Below, piece after piece: positions 7,894-16,983 of a stretch of 45,362 nt of DNA. Position 1 is the first letter of the stretch, and every line of letters starts with the position of its first letter. The notes beneath the pieces were generated by a model. That model was not told the origin of the DNA. It ran no database searches and was given only the letters and a program-made list of their open reading frames with translations. The translations under genes and the position numbers were made by a program. The DNA comes from Yoonia sp. (lineage in GTDB: Bacteria > Pseudomonadota > Alphaproteobacteria > Rhodobacterales > Rhodobacteraceae): the NCBI RefSeq assembly GCF_030731595.1, contig NZ_JANQTS010000095.1, positions 1-45,362 on the forward strand, given 5' to 3'.

Positions 7894-10146
7894 ATGGCTA
7901 AGTTACAGGCGAAAGAAACGACTGACGACAAGGATGGCTTTGTTGACGAACTGAAACCGGGCACAAAGTTGATGCACGGCCAGTACACGATCGAAAGCTT
8001 CCTGAACGCAGGCGGCTTTGGCATCACTTATCTTGCGCGTGACAGCCTTGACCGGAAGATCGTCATCAAGGAATGTTTTCCCGGCGCGTTCTGCCGGCGT
8101 AGTCGCTACGTTGTTCAGGCCCGTTCGCGCGCACACCAGAACGAGTTGAAGTCCATTGTCCGGCTCTTCGTTCAAGAGGCGCGTAGCCTCGCTAAACTTG
8201 ACCACCCGAACATTGTCGGCGTGCATCAGGTCTTCGAGGACAACGACACCGCCTATATGGCGCTTGATTTTGTTGAAGGCCGCGACCTGCTCGACACGAT
8301 TGAGGATCCAAATCACGGGCTTACCCCGACGCAGATTAAAACCATCCTCAAGGAAGTGCTTGGTGCGGTCGGATTTATTCATGATCAAGGCATCCTGCAC
8401 CGGGATATCTCGCCAGACAATATTCTGATCAATCAGGATTTCCGTCCTGTGCTGATCGACTTTGGCGCAGCACGTGAAGAAGCAACCAAACAGAGCCGGG
8501 TGCTTTCAGCGCTGCGGGTTGTCAAGGATGGTTACTCGCCGCAAGAATTCTACATTGCTGGGTCAGAACAAAGCCCCAGCAGCGACCTTTATGCATTGGC
8601 TGCATCGTTCCATCACTTGATCGCGAATGAGGTTCCGCCAAATTCACAGGCGCGTTTGGCCGCGATCGCCTCGGGCGATCCCGATCCTTACAAGGCGCTG
8701 GTCGGAAGGTTCCCTGACTACGATAACGCTTTCTTGGCTGCCATGGACAAAGCCTTGGCGGTATTGCCCAAGGACCGTGTTCAATCTGCAAAAGAATGGA
8801 TCGCTCTGATGGACGGCGGTCAAGGCAATGTGACACCGCTAAAGGTCGCATCATCTCCTGCGGTCGAGAAAACGCCGGCTGCCGCTGCACCTGCCGCTGC
8901 CGCTGCAAAAAAATCGAACATGCCCATTTTGCTTGGATCTGCAGCAGCGATCGCTTTGCTGATTGGTGTGGGCGTTATAACGATGACTGGCGGCGATGAG
9001 CCCGAGGTGCCTCAAGCCACGACATCGGCGCCGGAGGCTTCGGCGCCCGTTGTCGCCGAGGCAACACCCGTGCCGCCAGTTGCCGAGCCCGTGCCAGCGG
9101 CCACACCAGAACCGACTCAGGAGTTGCCTGCATTCCTCAGGCCGCAGCCGGTTGCTGAACCTGAGGCTGTTGCTGTCGAAGAGCCTGCACCAGAAGTTGT
9201 TGCTGTCGAAGAGCCAGCGCCAGAAGTTGTTGCTGAACCAATCGTTCCAACCCCTGCGGAAACCGCCGCGCCGGAAGTTGCGGTCGAAACGCCGGCACCA
9301 GAGGTCCGTCCAGAAGCACGTCCTGAAAGCGTCGAGGTTGCTGTTGTTCCAGAACCAACACCGCTTCCCGAGCCAGTAGAAACGCCGCGACCTGTCATTT
9401 CTGAACCTGCTGCCGAAGCCGCTTTCCCTGATCAAAGTGGCAATCGTCCGCTCGCAGATAACGATACGGCTGCGGTAACGCTGCCTGCGACACCTGATGT
9501 CGTGGAAGCGGTTGGTGCCGGTCTCGAAGTCGATATTCCGGCCGTTGTGCCCGGCAATGAAATTCTTCCTGAGGTCGACAGCGTCATGGCCACCTGGACC
9601 GTGCAGCTGCCTTTCGTTGCAGCGGGTGCAAGGTCTAACATCATCGCGGTTGCTGGGCCCGTATCACCGGTTTGGGTACAGCCCGGCTTGGTCATTACCG
9701 GCGTGAATGGCGTACCTGTCGATGCAATCTCCGATATCCCGGATGCGTTGCGCGCTCAAACCGCCGGGCCGGAACTCTCGCCGACGGTTCAAGTGAATTT
9801 CCAGACACGAAATCCTGCATCGGGTGAAGTTGCGGAACATGGCTGGATCTTGCCAGTTGTGCAGCAAGTTGAATTGTTGGACGGCTCTCGTTTTGAAACA
9901 GTCTACGTTGGCGGTGATTGGAAAACGACCGTTGCGGAATTGGCAGAAGGCCAAGATGGCGGTTTGCAGCTTGGAGACGTCATCTCCTCCTATATCCCGA
10001 CATCCGAAAGTGTGGATGGTCCTGATACGCTCATGAAGATTCTTGATCGGGAAATTGAAAATGGTACCGAACAATTCATGTTTGCGGTGCAAAGAGAAGG
10101 CAGCCTTTGGGTTGCATCACTCGCCTACAAAGGCGCTGAAGAGTAA
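7894..10146 (+). CDS. Transmembrane Ser/Thr protein kinase with periplasmic PDZ-like tail
   Basis: This is a 750-residue Hanks-type kinase. Visible in order are the Gly loop GGFGITY (40-46), the ATP Lys59 (VIKE), helix-C Glu95 (QEARSLA), the catalytic loop HRDISPDN (169-176, Asp171), DFG (189-191), and the end of the kinase lobe near residue 305. An Ala-rich linker and one membrane helix (about 345-364) follow, then a Pro/Glu/Ala-rich spacer to about 500 containing a perfect 10-residue duplication. The final 200 residues should be periplasmic and contain PDZ-like segments (VQPGLVITGVNGVPV; later LQLGDVISSY). The layout suggests an envelope sensor. The FHA and PP2C genes follow directly, so phosphorylation of FHA-bound partners and reversal by PP2C is the natural reading. 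The domain order resembles the PpkA kinase of type VI secretion, but no secretion gene is present. Confidence 0.93.
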   Translation: MAKLQAKETTDDKDGFVDELKPGTKLMHGQYTIESFLNAGGFGITYLARDSLDRKIVIKECFPGAFCRRSRYVVQARSRAHQNELKSIVRLFVQEARSLAKLDHPNIVGVHQVFEDNDTAYMALDFVEGRDLLDTIEDPNHGLTPTQIKTILKEVLGAVGFIHDQGILHRDISPDNILINQDFRPVLIDFGAAREEATKQSRVLSALRVVKDGYSPQEFYIAGSEQSPSSDLYALAASFHHLIANEVPPNSQARLAAIASGDPDPYKALVGRFPDYDNAFLAAMDKALAVLPKDRVQSAKEWIALMDGGQGNVTPLKVASSPAVEKTPAAAAPAAAAAKKSNMPILLGSAAAIALLIGVGVITMTGGDEPEVPQATTSAPEASAPVVAEATPVPPVAEPVPAATPEPTQELPAFLRPQPVAEPEAVAVEEPAPEVVAVEEPAPEVVAEPIVPTPAETAAPEVAVETPAPEVRPEARPESVEVAVVPEPTPLPEPVETPRPVISEPAAEAAFPDQSGNRPLADNDTAAVTLPATPDVVEAVGAGLEVDIPAVVPGNEILPEVDSVMATWTVQLPFVAAGARSNIIAVAGPVSPVWVQPGLVITGVNGVPVDAISDIPDALRAQTAGPELSPTVQVNFQTRNPASGEVAEHGWILPVVQQVELLDGSRFETVYVGGDWKTTVAELAEGQDGGLQLGDVISSYIPTSESVDGPDTLMKILDREIENGTEQFMFAVQREGSLWVASLAYKGAEE
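9169..9228 (+). repeat. 30-base tandem duplication in the kinase linker
   Basis: Two adjacent 30-base units (9169-9198 and 9199-9228) encode VAVEEPAPEV twice, and a third partial unit begins with VAEP. The two copies differ at only a few third positions. This lies in the Pro/Glu-rich spacer between the membrane helix and the periplasmic domain, where length variation would alter reach without disturbing folded domains. Confidence 0.85.
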
Positions 10147-10208
10147 AAATCGCAGCGGTACATCCTTCGGGATCGGCAGCGCGAGACGTAAATGGAAAGG
10201 TAGCTAAG

Positions 10209-11027
10209 ATGAAGTTTATTCGTGATCTCCTCGGCAAGAAGCGCAAAGAAGAAGGCGCACGCCGTGCAAAAGGCATCGAGTCTCTTGAGCAGTCGTATCG
10301 CGAGACAATTGGCTCCATGGTCGATGACGCCGCGCCACTTGATGCGCTTCCGTCTGACAAAGCGCAGGTGCGTGTTGTTTCCGTAGACAGGGCGGTAACG
10401 CCACCTGTCGCCCCCGCCGTAAACATCTGGGATATGGAAGATGACGGCGGATCTACCGAATTGCCCGCGCCGGCTGCGCCGGCCGCGCAACCGCTGGAGC
10501 CTTCTCAAATTATCGCATCCGCTGCTGCAGCACGGTCTCCGGCGCGGTCACGCCGCACCAAGACGCGCCTGATCGGATTTGAAAAATCTGACGGTGATGT
10601 GGTCGATCTTTTCAATGATGCGCCAAAGGCGGCACCAACAAAGAACGTAAAGTTCCCGGTCGGTTGGATTGTCGTGGCTGAAGGGCCTGGGCGCGGCGCA
10701 AGTTTCTCTTTGCTGGCTGGCATGTCGCAGATTGGCCGCGGCGAAGATCAGGCTATCCAGCTTGATTTCGGCGACAACTCGATCTCGCGCTCGAACCACG
10801 CGGCGATTGTCTATGATCCGAGCAGTAAGGAATTCTTGTTAGGTCATGGTGGCAAGTCGAATATTGTTCGATTGAACGATAAGCCATTGATCAGCAACGA
10901 AACGCTGAAAACCGGCGATGTGATCCGTATTGGTGAAACCGTTTTGCGCTTTGTCGCATTGTGCGACAAATCATTCAATTGGGCCGAAGGCTCAACCGGG
11001 GAGGATGAAGATGTGGCGATCGCCTGA
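10209..11027 (+). CDS. FHA-domain phosphothreonine-binding protein
   Basis: This is a 272-residue protein. The N-terminal 150 residues are charged then Ala/Pro-rich and look disordered, with several Thr/Ser that could be kinase targets. The forkhead-associated domain covers about residues 152-252: it has the IGRG motif (Arg177 contacts phosphate), the SISRSNHA motif (Ser194 and His197) and the closing LKTGDVIRIGETVLRFV segment. FHA domains bind phosphothreonine, so this is probably the reader of the upstream kinase. The gene follows the kinase by 62 bases and its end overlaps the start of the PP2C gene by 17 bases. It corresponds in position and type to Fha of the type VI threonine-phosphorylation pathway, but the other type VI genes are missing. 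Confidence 0.92.
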   Translation: MKFIRDLLGKKRKEEGARRAKGIESLEQSYRETIGSMVDDAAPLDALPSDKAQVRVVSVDRAVTPPVAPAVNIWDMEDDGGSTELPAPAAPAAQPLEPSQIIASAAAARSPARSRRTKTRLIGFEKSDGDVVDLFNDAPKAAPTKNVKFPVGWIVVAEGPGRGASFSLLAGMSQIGRGEDQAIQLDFGDNSISRSNHAAIVYDPSSKEFLLGHGGKSNIVRLNDKPLISNETLKTGDVIRIGETVLRFVALCDKSFNWAEGSTGEDEDVAIA

Positions 11028-12051
11028 ACCTCGTTTTGATGTCGCTTCAGCGATTTGTCAGGGCGGGCGAGACTACCAAGAGGACGCAATCGTAACTGAC
11101 TTCCCGTTTGGGTCTGACAGCGGTCTTGTCGTTCTTGCTGACGGCATGGGTGGACATGCTGCTGGTGACGTGGCGAGCAAGATCGTCGTGACTGAAGTGT
11201 ATAGCGAGCTCAAGTTCGAAAGCGCCAATTTTGCTGATTTCGAAAGCGAGATTCCTCGTTTTCTGACAGAATCGGCTTCGAATGCTAACGGGATCGTTCG
11301 ATCCCATGTGCAAGCGCATCCGGAAACACGGGGTATGGGCGCAACGCTCGTTTCTGTCGTCCTGGTGGAAAACCGGATGTATTGGATGTCGATTGGTGAC
11401 AGCCCGCTGTTCCACTATCGGGGCGGCAAGATGTCCCAACTGAACGAGGACCACTCGATGGCTCCTCAGATCGACTTTATGGTCAAGCAAGGGCTTCTGG
11501 ACGAGGAAGCAGGCAGGAACCATCCGGATCGCAACTGTCTTACTTCCGTCATTCTTGGAGATCGGGTCGCAAAATCTGATTGCCCCAGAACACCTTTCGA
11601 GCTTCAGGTCGGCGATATCGTTGTCGTGTCCAGTGACGGATTGCAGTATCTGGAAGACAGCAAGATACAGAAAATCCTGCACCGTCACCGGCGCAAGAAG
11701 TCAGCCGAAATCGCGGGCTACCTGCTTGAAGCCATCGAGGAGCTGGCAGATCCGGATCAGGACAACTGCACTTTCTCGGTGATCAAGCTGAACCACAACA
11801 AGCCGGTCATCCGTGCGATCCGCGCCAAGCCAATCGGGCATGTGGATTCGCAAACATCAACCATGACTCGTGTCGTGACACTGGACGACAAGAACAAAGT
11901 TGCCGCCTCTGGCGCGCAGAGATCAGATGAACCTACGGTGATCAAAGAGGTGAAGCCTCTCAAGACTGTCACTATGAACGACGACACAAGCAACACACAG
12001 GAGGTTGAAGCGGCACCGCCGCCGGCTAAGATAGCCGCCGGAGGTAAGTGA
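11011..12051 (+). CDS. PP2C-family Ser/Thr protein phosphatase
   Basis: This is a 346-residue metal-dependent phosphatase. The start at 11011 is set by GGAGG six bases upstream, inside the end of the FHA gene; an ATG at 11005 is too close to that site. Metal and phosphate motifs are all present: GGRDYQEDA (Glu24, Asp25), ADGMGG (Asp44, Gly45), RGMGATLV (108-114), SIGDSPLF (Asp130), SSDGL (Asp209) and DNCTF (Asp251). About 85 C-terminal residues beyond the catalytic domain are polar and rich in Thr and Val, with no recognisable fold. It should remove phosphate from targets of the neighbouring kinase. The stop and the next start overlap as TGATG. Confidence 0.94.
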   Translation: MWRSPEPRFDVASAICQGGRDYQEDAIVTDFPFGSDSGLVVLADGMGGHAAGDVASKIVVTEVYSELKFESANFADFESEIPRFLTESASNANGIVRSHVQAHPETRGMGATLVSVVLVENRMYWMSIGDSPLFHYRGGKMSQLNEDHSMAPQIDFMVKQGLLDEEAGRNHPDRNCLTSVILGDRVAKSDCPRTPFELQVGDIVVVSSDGLQYLEDSKIQKILHRHRRKKSAEIAGYLLEAIEELADPDQDNCTFSVIKLNHNKPVIRAIRAKPIGHVDSQTSTMTRVVTLDDKNKVAASGAQRSDEPTVIKEVKPLKTVTMNDDTSNTQEVEAAPPPAKIAAGGK

Positions 12052-13385
12052 TGTCGAATCAATCGCTGGGGATCAGGGTTCTGGAAGAGCTCTCGCAAGC
12101 CGTCGAAAGCGGCTTGCTTCCTGATTCTGTTCAGGACAATGCGCAAAAGCTGTTGGACCGTTTGCGGCAGCCTGTGCGCCTGGCTCTCATGGGTATGCCA
12201 GAGTCAGGCAAATCAACACTTTTGAACCTGCTGGTCGGCAGCGATGTCATGACAGATGGTGTGCAACTCCCCACTCTGCAACTGACCTATGGCGAGACAA
12301 CACAAACGATTTGCACACTGCCCGACGGCTCAAGAAAAACGCTGCCAACGACGAACGGAGCAGAGATTGCCGCTCTTTCGCCGGTGTTTGTAGAGATGCA
12401 AATGCCACTGCCCGCACTTGCCAAGATTTCAGTGCTGGAAGTCGTCGCGCCCAATGATGTGAACGCTATCCACCGCGCCAGTCAATGGGCATCAAAGCGG
12501 TCTGACGTCGCACTTTGGTGTACCCAGAGCTTTACCGAAGACGAGCAGCGCATTTGGTCAACGATGCCGGATCTTATCAAGGATCATGCTTTCTGCATGG
12601 TGACCCGCGCAGATGCTTTGGCATCGCAGGGCTTGCTGGATGCAACCTTGGGCGCTGTGAGCAATGCAGCAAGAGACGAATTCAACCAGATCCTGCCTAT
12701 TGCGACACTGGACGCGCTCGCAGCGCGGCAGCCGGATGGCTCGGTTAATAAAGACAAGATGCGCGAAAGCGGTGGTCTTGCGCTTATTTCAGCGGTCTTG
12801 AAACAGGTTGAACTTGGTCGGCAGTCCGCTGTTGATATGGCTGACGTCCTTTTGCACCAGCACCGTGATATTCTTGCGCAAGACCCCGCTGTAGAGACCC
12901 CAGAGCCCGTTGCGCCAACCCTGTCATCAAGCCCAGATGCGTCCCAACCGGCATCAGGTTCAGCGACCACATCAGACTCGCCCCTGCCTGATGGCATAAC
13001 CCGTCTCCGGACGCTGGCGGCGAAAAGATTGCAGGAAGAAGAGCAAGAAGGTCTGAAGCCCGCCACGCGTGAGGCCTACAAGCACGTCATCCAATATATC
13101 GAAGACCAAGCAAAGGATCTGAGTGCAGCACTCCAAGACCTGGGCGAGAGCGCACCGTCAGAGGTGATTGCGCAGTCGGTCGAGAATATCCAATGGTTGT
13201 GCGACTACCTGAATGAGAATGGCGACGACACTGATGCTTCGTTGCTAAGGGCCAGAGACACTGCATTCGATGCAGCAGATCTTGTCCAATTGATGCAGAT
13301 GGAAAAACGTGACAGCGCCGCACTTGAAGCTGTCAGCCTAATACTTCAAATTAAGCGGGAGTTGCAGGCTGATCTCGCCGCCTAG
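12051..13385 (+). CDS. P-loop GTPase-like protein with degenerate G3 motif
   Basis: This is a 444-residue protein. The ATG at 12051 is favoured because GGAGG lies six bases upstream; a GTG just before it is possible. The G1 loop GMPESGKS is at residues 48-55, and a TRAD segment at 185-188 stands where G4 (NKxD/TKxD) is expected. The G3 DxxG motif is missing: the aligned stretch reads EVVAPND (130-136), so hydrolysis may be lost or very slow. The WCT...W segment at 156-170 closely matches the third GTPase in this operon, showing the two are paralogues. The C-terminal 180 residues contain a Ser/Pro linker and then acidic helical sequence without a recognised fold. I read it as a regulatory or scaffold partner of the dynamin-like protein encoded next. 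Confidence 0.8.
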   Translation: MSNQSLGIRVLEELSQAVESGLLPDSVQDNAQKLLDRLRQPVRLALMGMPESGKSTLLNLLVGSDVMTDGVQLPTLQLTYGETTQTICTLPDGSRKTLPTTNGAEIAALSPVFVEMQMPLPALAKISVLEVVAPNDVNAIHRASQWASKRSDVALWCTQSFTEDEQRIWSTMPDLIKDHAFCMVTRADALASQGLLDATLGAVSNAARDEFNQILPIATLDALAARQPDGSVNKDKMRESGGLALISAVLKQVELGRQSAVDMADVLLHQHRDILAQDPAVETPEPVAPTLSSSPDASQPASGSATTSDSPLPDGITRLRTLAAKRLQEEEQEGLKPATREAYKHVIQYIEDQAKDLSAALQDLGESAPSEVIAQSVENIQWLCDYLNENGDDTDASLLRARDTAFDAADLVQLMQMEKRDSAALEAVSLILQIKRELQADLAA

Positions 13386-13545
13386 ATTGTGGCAGCAGTC
13401 GCAAAACGCTAACAAGTACGCCACACTTTTGCCCTGCGTATATGTTTCAGTTATGGCAAGAAAATGTGTGTTATCCTCGCCATTTGGCGGCGAGGCGAAC
13501 TACTGTTAAAGGTAGTGCTTAGACGGTTATTGAGGACGGACAAGA

Positions 13546-15633
13546 ATGAAGATGGAAGAGCTGGCAAAAGGGGATGGCTACAAAGTCCCAGCAGCACACC
13601 ACCCTTTCATGCGACTTGGTCTCGAAAAGTTGGACGATTTCCACGACGAGGTGGCCGATCTTGAGGCAACTCTGGCGGATGTCGTAAAACTGGGCGGCCA
13701 AGACGCTGAAAAGAAAGCTGCTAAGCTTATCAAACAGTTACGGGCTTTCGAGCCAAGTATCACCATGATCGGTCAGATCAAGGCGGGCAAAACGTCCTTG
13801 GTAAATGCGATGGTTGGCCGTCCAGAGCTATTGCCGGCTGACGTGAATCCGTGGACTTCTGTTGTCACTTCGCTCCATCTGAACACGCCCCTGCCCGAAG
13901 ATTCGCCAATGGCAACCTTCCAATTCTTCAGCCAAGGCGAATGGGATCACCTTGTCGAAAATGGTGGCCGAATCGGTGAACTCTCGTCACGGGCCGGTGC
14001 AGATGATGAACTTGAGAAAGTACGGCGACAAATCGCCGATATGCGCGAGAAGACAAAACAACGTCTGGGGCGCAAATTTGAACTGCTACTCGGGCAGAAA
14101 CACAGCTACGCCGAATTGAATGATGATTTGGTGCAGCGTTATGTCTGCATGGGCGACGATTTTGAGGATCTGGAAGAAGAAGATCAGCAAGGGCGTTTTG
14201 CCGATATCACGAAATCGGCTGATCTTTATCTAGAAGCCAAAGCAATCCCGATGCCGCTATGTCTGCGCGATACACCGGGCGTGAACGATACCTTCATGAT
14301 GCGCGAACAGATCACGATCAATGCGCTGCGCGACAGTCGTATCTGTGTGGTTGTTCTGTCTGCCCATCAGGCGCTGAGTTCGATGGATATGGGCCTGATC
14401 CGCCTCATCTCTAACGTGAAGGCCCGCGAAGTCATCATTTTCGTCAACCGGATCGATGAACTTTCCAATCCCGCCGAGCAGGTTCCCGAAATCCGTGACA
14501 GTATCTTGCAGACCCTGATCGACAACAACGGACCAGAAAATCCGCAGGTGATATTCGGGAGCGCGTATTGGGCGAATATGGCCTTGGGTCCCGACCTTGA
14601 AGACATCGTCGAGGACAGTGCAGAGGCCATGTTCAACTGGGCCGAGGCCGCGCTGAGTGCGGAAACATCCGGCATGGCAACGAACGAGCTTGTTTGGCAT
14701 CTGTCCGGCGTTCCGGAGCTGTACCAAGCTATTTCCGAAAGGATATCAGAAGGACCTGGCGCCGAAATTCTGTCGGCATGCCGCAAGCGGGCACTCAATC
14801 TGGTTGGTGGTGTTCGGGCGTCCAACGCGGTTGTTTCCATGCGGCTGGAAGGCGACACGCTCGAGATCATGGCGCCAGCCACATTGCAAAAACACTTGGA
14901 TAAACTTGAAGCGGACAACCTCAAATTCCTGAACGACAGGCTGGATATCGTTTTCCAACAGTTCGGATCGCGCGTGGAGCAATCGCACAAGCGCTTTCTT
15001 GATCGCGCTTTGGAGTCACTTCTCCAGCACCTCGAAACCAATGGCGAAGATGAGATCTGGCAGTACAGCCCAGATGGTTTGCGGATGCTCTTGCGCACGA
15101 GCTATCAGGTGATGCGTCGCAATGTGTCTTCGGCCTGCCAACAGGTTTATGGTGGAGCAGCCTCTGATCTGGCCGAAACCTACAGGGCCGCATTTGGCGT
15201 CGATGTTGAGAATTTCTCGATCACACCGCCGGCTGCACCTGAAATTCCGGCGCCCGTTTCTTTGGGACAAACAATCGCGCTCGACCTTCAGTCATCCTGG
15301 TGGAAGGGATGGTGGAAGCGGCGCAAAGGCTATCGCGCATTTGCGAGTGGCTTTTATGACCTGATCGAAGCCGAAACCGCGCCAATCGTTGACGAGCTTA
15401 AAGTACGGCAAGCGGAGGATATCCGCATGACGGCCGAAAAAGAGCTTCGGGAATTCTTGAGCGAACAGCGCGCAATTCTGACGGACATCAGTAACAAATC
15501 CGAAATTGCTTTTGATGATCTGGAAGATATTTTCGGCATCACTGCCCAGCAAGAGCGTGACGAGCTTTTCGACTATATTTTCGAAGAACTCAGCGATCCA
15601 AAGCATTCTGAAGGAAAAGGAGCGGCATTATGA
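13546..15633 (+). CDS. Dynamin-like large GTPase
   Basis: This is a 695-residue GTPase. A helical N-terminal segment of about 70 residues precedes the G1 loop GQIKAGKTS (76-84). A Thr in NPWTSVVT (101-108) fits G2, DTPG is at 242-245 (G3) and NRID at 301-304 (G4). The remaining 390 residues are mainly helical, as expected for the stalk of bacterial dynamin-like proteins. Near residues 585-594 an aromatic/basic patch (WWKGWWKRRK) could insert into or lie on a membrane, like the paddle of such proteins. These proteins reshape or fuse membranes in other bacteria, but the exact role here is unknown. It follows a 160-base gap with a small hairpin at 13476-13494, and GAGG stands ten bases before the start. 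Its stop overlaps the start of the next GTPase gene. Confidence 0.88.
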   Translation: MKMEELAKGDGYKVPAAHHPFMRLGLEKLDDFHDEVADLEATLADVVKLGGQDAEKKAAKLIKQLRAFEPSITMIGQIKAGKTSLVNAMVGRPELLPADVNPWTSVVTSLHLNTPLPEDSPMATFQFFSQGEWDHLVENGGRIGELSSRAGADDELEKVRRQIADMREKTKQRLGRKFELLLGQKHSYAELNDDLVQRYVCMGDDFEDLEEEDQQGRFADITKSADLYLEAKAIPMPLCLRDTPGVNDTFMMREQITINALRDSRICVVVLSAHQALSSMDMGLIRLISNVKAREVIIFVNRIDELSNPAEQVPEIRDSILQTLIDNNGPENPQVIFGSAYWANMALGPDLEDIVEDSAEAMFNWAEAALSAETSGMATNELVWHLSGVPELYQAISERISEGPGAEILSACRKRALNLVGGVRASNAVVSMRLEGDTLEIMAPATLQKHLDKLEADNLKFLNDRLDIVFQQFGSRVEQSHKRFLDRALESLLQHLETNGEDEIWQYSPDGLRMLLRTSYQVMRRNVSSACQQVYGGAASDLAETYRAAFGVDVENFSITPPAAPEIPAPVSLGQTIALDLQSSWWKGWWKRRKGYRAFASGFYDLIEAETAPIVDELKVRQAEDIRMTAEKELREFLSEQRAILTDISNKSEIAFDDLEDIFGITAQQERDELFDYIFEELSDPKHSEGKGAAL

Positions 15634-16514
15634 GCGACGACGCTCTGGAAGTTGGAGGGCCACGCAAGCCGCGGATCGCCTTGATGGGCGAATTCAGTGC
15701 GGGCAAGAGCACCCTGTCCAACCTTTTGTTGGGCGCGCGGCCACTTCCGGAAAAGGTGACTGCCACACGTCTGTCTCCGGTCTGGTTGACCCATGGCACA
15801 GATGCGCCTTTCCGGGTTAACGTTGATGGCACGACAGAACCTGTTTCAATCGCAAATCTAGAAGATATTCCTGTTCACGAGACGCGCTATATCCAGCTCT
15901 TCCTTGAAGCTGATATTCTGGAAGTCTGTGACCTGATCGATTTCCCGGGCATCTCTGATCCCAACATGTCGTCCAGCGTCTGGGAACGGATGCTGCCAGA
16001 GGTGGATACCGTCATCTGGTGTACCCATGCGACGCAAGCATGGCGCCAGTCAGAAGCCGCCGTCTGGGAAGATATGCCTGCTTCGGTGCGCGAGAATGCG
16101 GTCTTGCTGATTACGCGCTTTGACAAGCTGACAAACGAGAAAGACCGTGGCCGGGTGATCAAGCGGGTACGCAAGGAAACCCAAGGCCAGTTCGGCGGCA
16201 TCTTTCCTGTGTCACTCCTTCAGGCGATCAAGGCTGGCGAAGATCCAGCGCTTTGGGATGCAAGTGGCGCAGGGCCGTTCACGGAGTATCTGATCGACAT
16301 GATCGAAAAGCTCGCCGAGATCACCTCCCGGTCCGAGGTTCCGCTTTATAATCTGGCCAGCATATCTGATGTACCAGCGGCTTTCGTGGAGCCTGTCACC
16401 CCTCGTCGGATCGAGCGGTCCCCTGATAGCAGCAGAACCCAACGGGGCGTCGCAACCGGTGGACCTGTCGTAGAAACCTCATCTGAAGCGAACCGAATAA
16501 TCCGTACTTCTTGA
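15630..16514 (+). CDS. Dynamin-family / Era-like small GTPase
   Basis: This is a 294-residue protein with a complete set of GTPase motifs: G1 GEFSAGKS at residues 20-27, G3 DFPG at 104-107 and TRFD at 162-165 in the G4 position. The first P-loop protein in the operon shares its WCT segment (here 130-132) and spacing to G4, so they are paralogues; this copy kept the catalytic G3 motif. The last 60 residues are polar and probably disordered. The ATG overlaps the stop of the dynamin-like gene, and AAGGAG stands seven bases upstream. Close coupling with the dynamin-like protein suggests a heteromeric complex, as seen for paired bacterial dynamins, but this is inference. Confidence 0.88.
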   Translation: MSDDALEVGGPRKPRIALMGEFSAGKSTLSNLLLGARPLPEKVTATRLSPVWLTHGTDAPFRVNVDGTTEPVSIANLEDIPVHETRYIQLFLEADILEVCDLIDFPGISDPNMSSSVWERMLPEVDTVIWCTHATQAWRQSEAAVWEDMPASVRENAVLLITRFDKLTNEKDRGRVIKRVRKETQGQFGGIFPVSLLQAIKAGEDPALWDASGAGPFTEYLIDMIEKLAEITSRSEVPLYNLASISDVPAAFVEPVTPRRIERSPDSSRTQRGVATGGPVVETSSEANRIIRTS

Positions 16515-16592
16515 TTGCAATGGATGCAGAGGGTTTCATAACCTGCGCAATTGCCTTAGTCGTGTCTGATGTAAAAACAAAGCAGGCCATAA

Positions 16593-16955
16593 ATGGTTGT
16601 TAATGAGTTGGACGCTTTGCGGGAGAAGTATGAAAGCTGTAACACAATTGCTTTCGCTGATCTGTCTACGCAAATGATCCTTGTAACCGATTCCAGTTCG
16701 AATCGCCGCCGAGAGGTGCTTGATGATCTCTGTGCAGAAGCTTCGCTGCTGTTAGGGGCTAATGGAAAGCTCGCGATCGGCCTTAAACAAAGCAATTCTG
16801 CTCTTGTTGCAAGCAAGTCGAGCGTTCGGATATTTCTGCGCGCCGAAGATGAACCGAATGATGTACTTTGCTGTATCTGTGCGCCTACAGTTGACGCGGG
16901 CGCCTTTCTTGCGGATGCCCGTGCCTGTATAGATCGCATCAGTAGCGCTGCATGA
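16593..16955 (+). CDS. Small protein of unknown function, possible roadblock-like fold
   Basis: This is a 120-residue soluble protein with no signal peptide or membrane helix. I do not recognise its family with confidence. The alternation of short strands and one central helix (IAFADLSTQMILVTDSS, a Leu/Ala-rich helix, then a strand ending VRIFLRAE) resembles roadblock/LC7 proteins, which control small GTPases such as MglA. The location just after three P-loop proteins fits that idea. It carries three Cys close together near residues 92-95. The start at 16593 has only a weak purine-rich site upstream. Confidence 0.65.
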   Translation: MVVNELDALREKYESCNTIAFADLSTQMILVTDSSSNRRREVLDDLCAEASLLLGANGKLAIGLKQSNSALVASKSSVRIFLRAEDEPNDVLCCICAPTVDAGAFLADARACIDRISSAA

Positions 16956-16983
16956 AGAGAAACCCGAAGCTGGAAACAGGTTG

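Noticed and set aside
7894..12051. Kinase/FHA/PP2C as part of a type VI secretion cluster
   Set aside because: No sheath, Hcp, VgrG, ClpV or TssM gene is present on either side; the neighbours are GTPases and metabolic genes.
13386..13545. Terminator between the first P-loop gene and the dynamin-like gene
   Set aside because: The hairpin CTCGCC/GGCGAG at 13476-13494 has no T run, so it is not a good intrinsic terminator; the operon probably continues through it.
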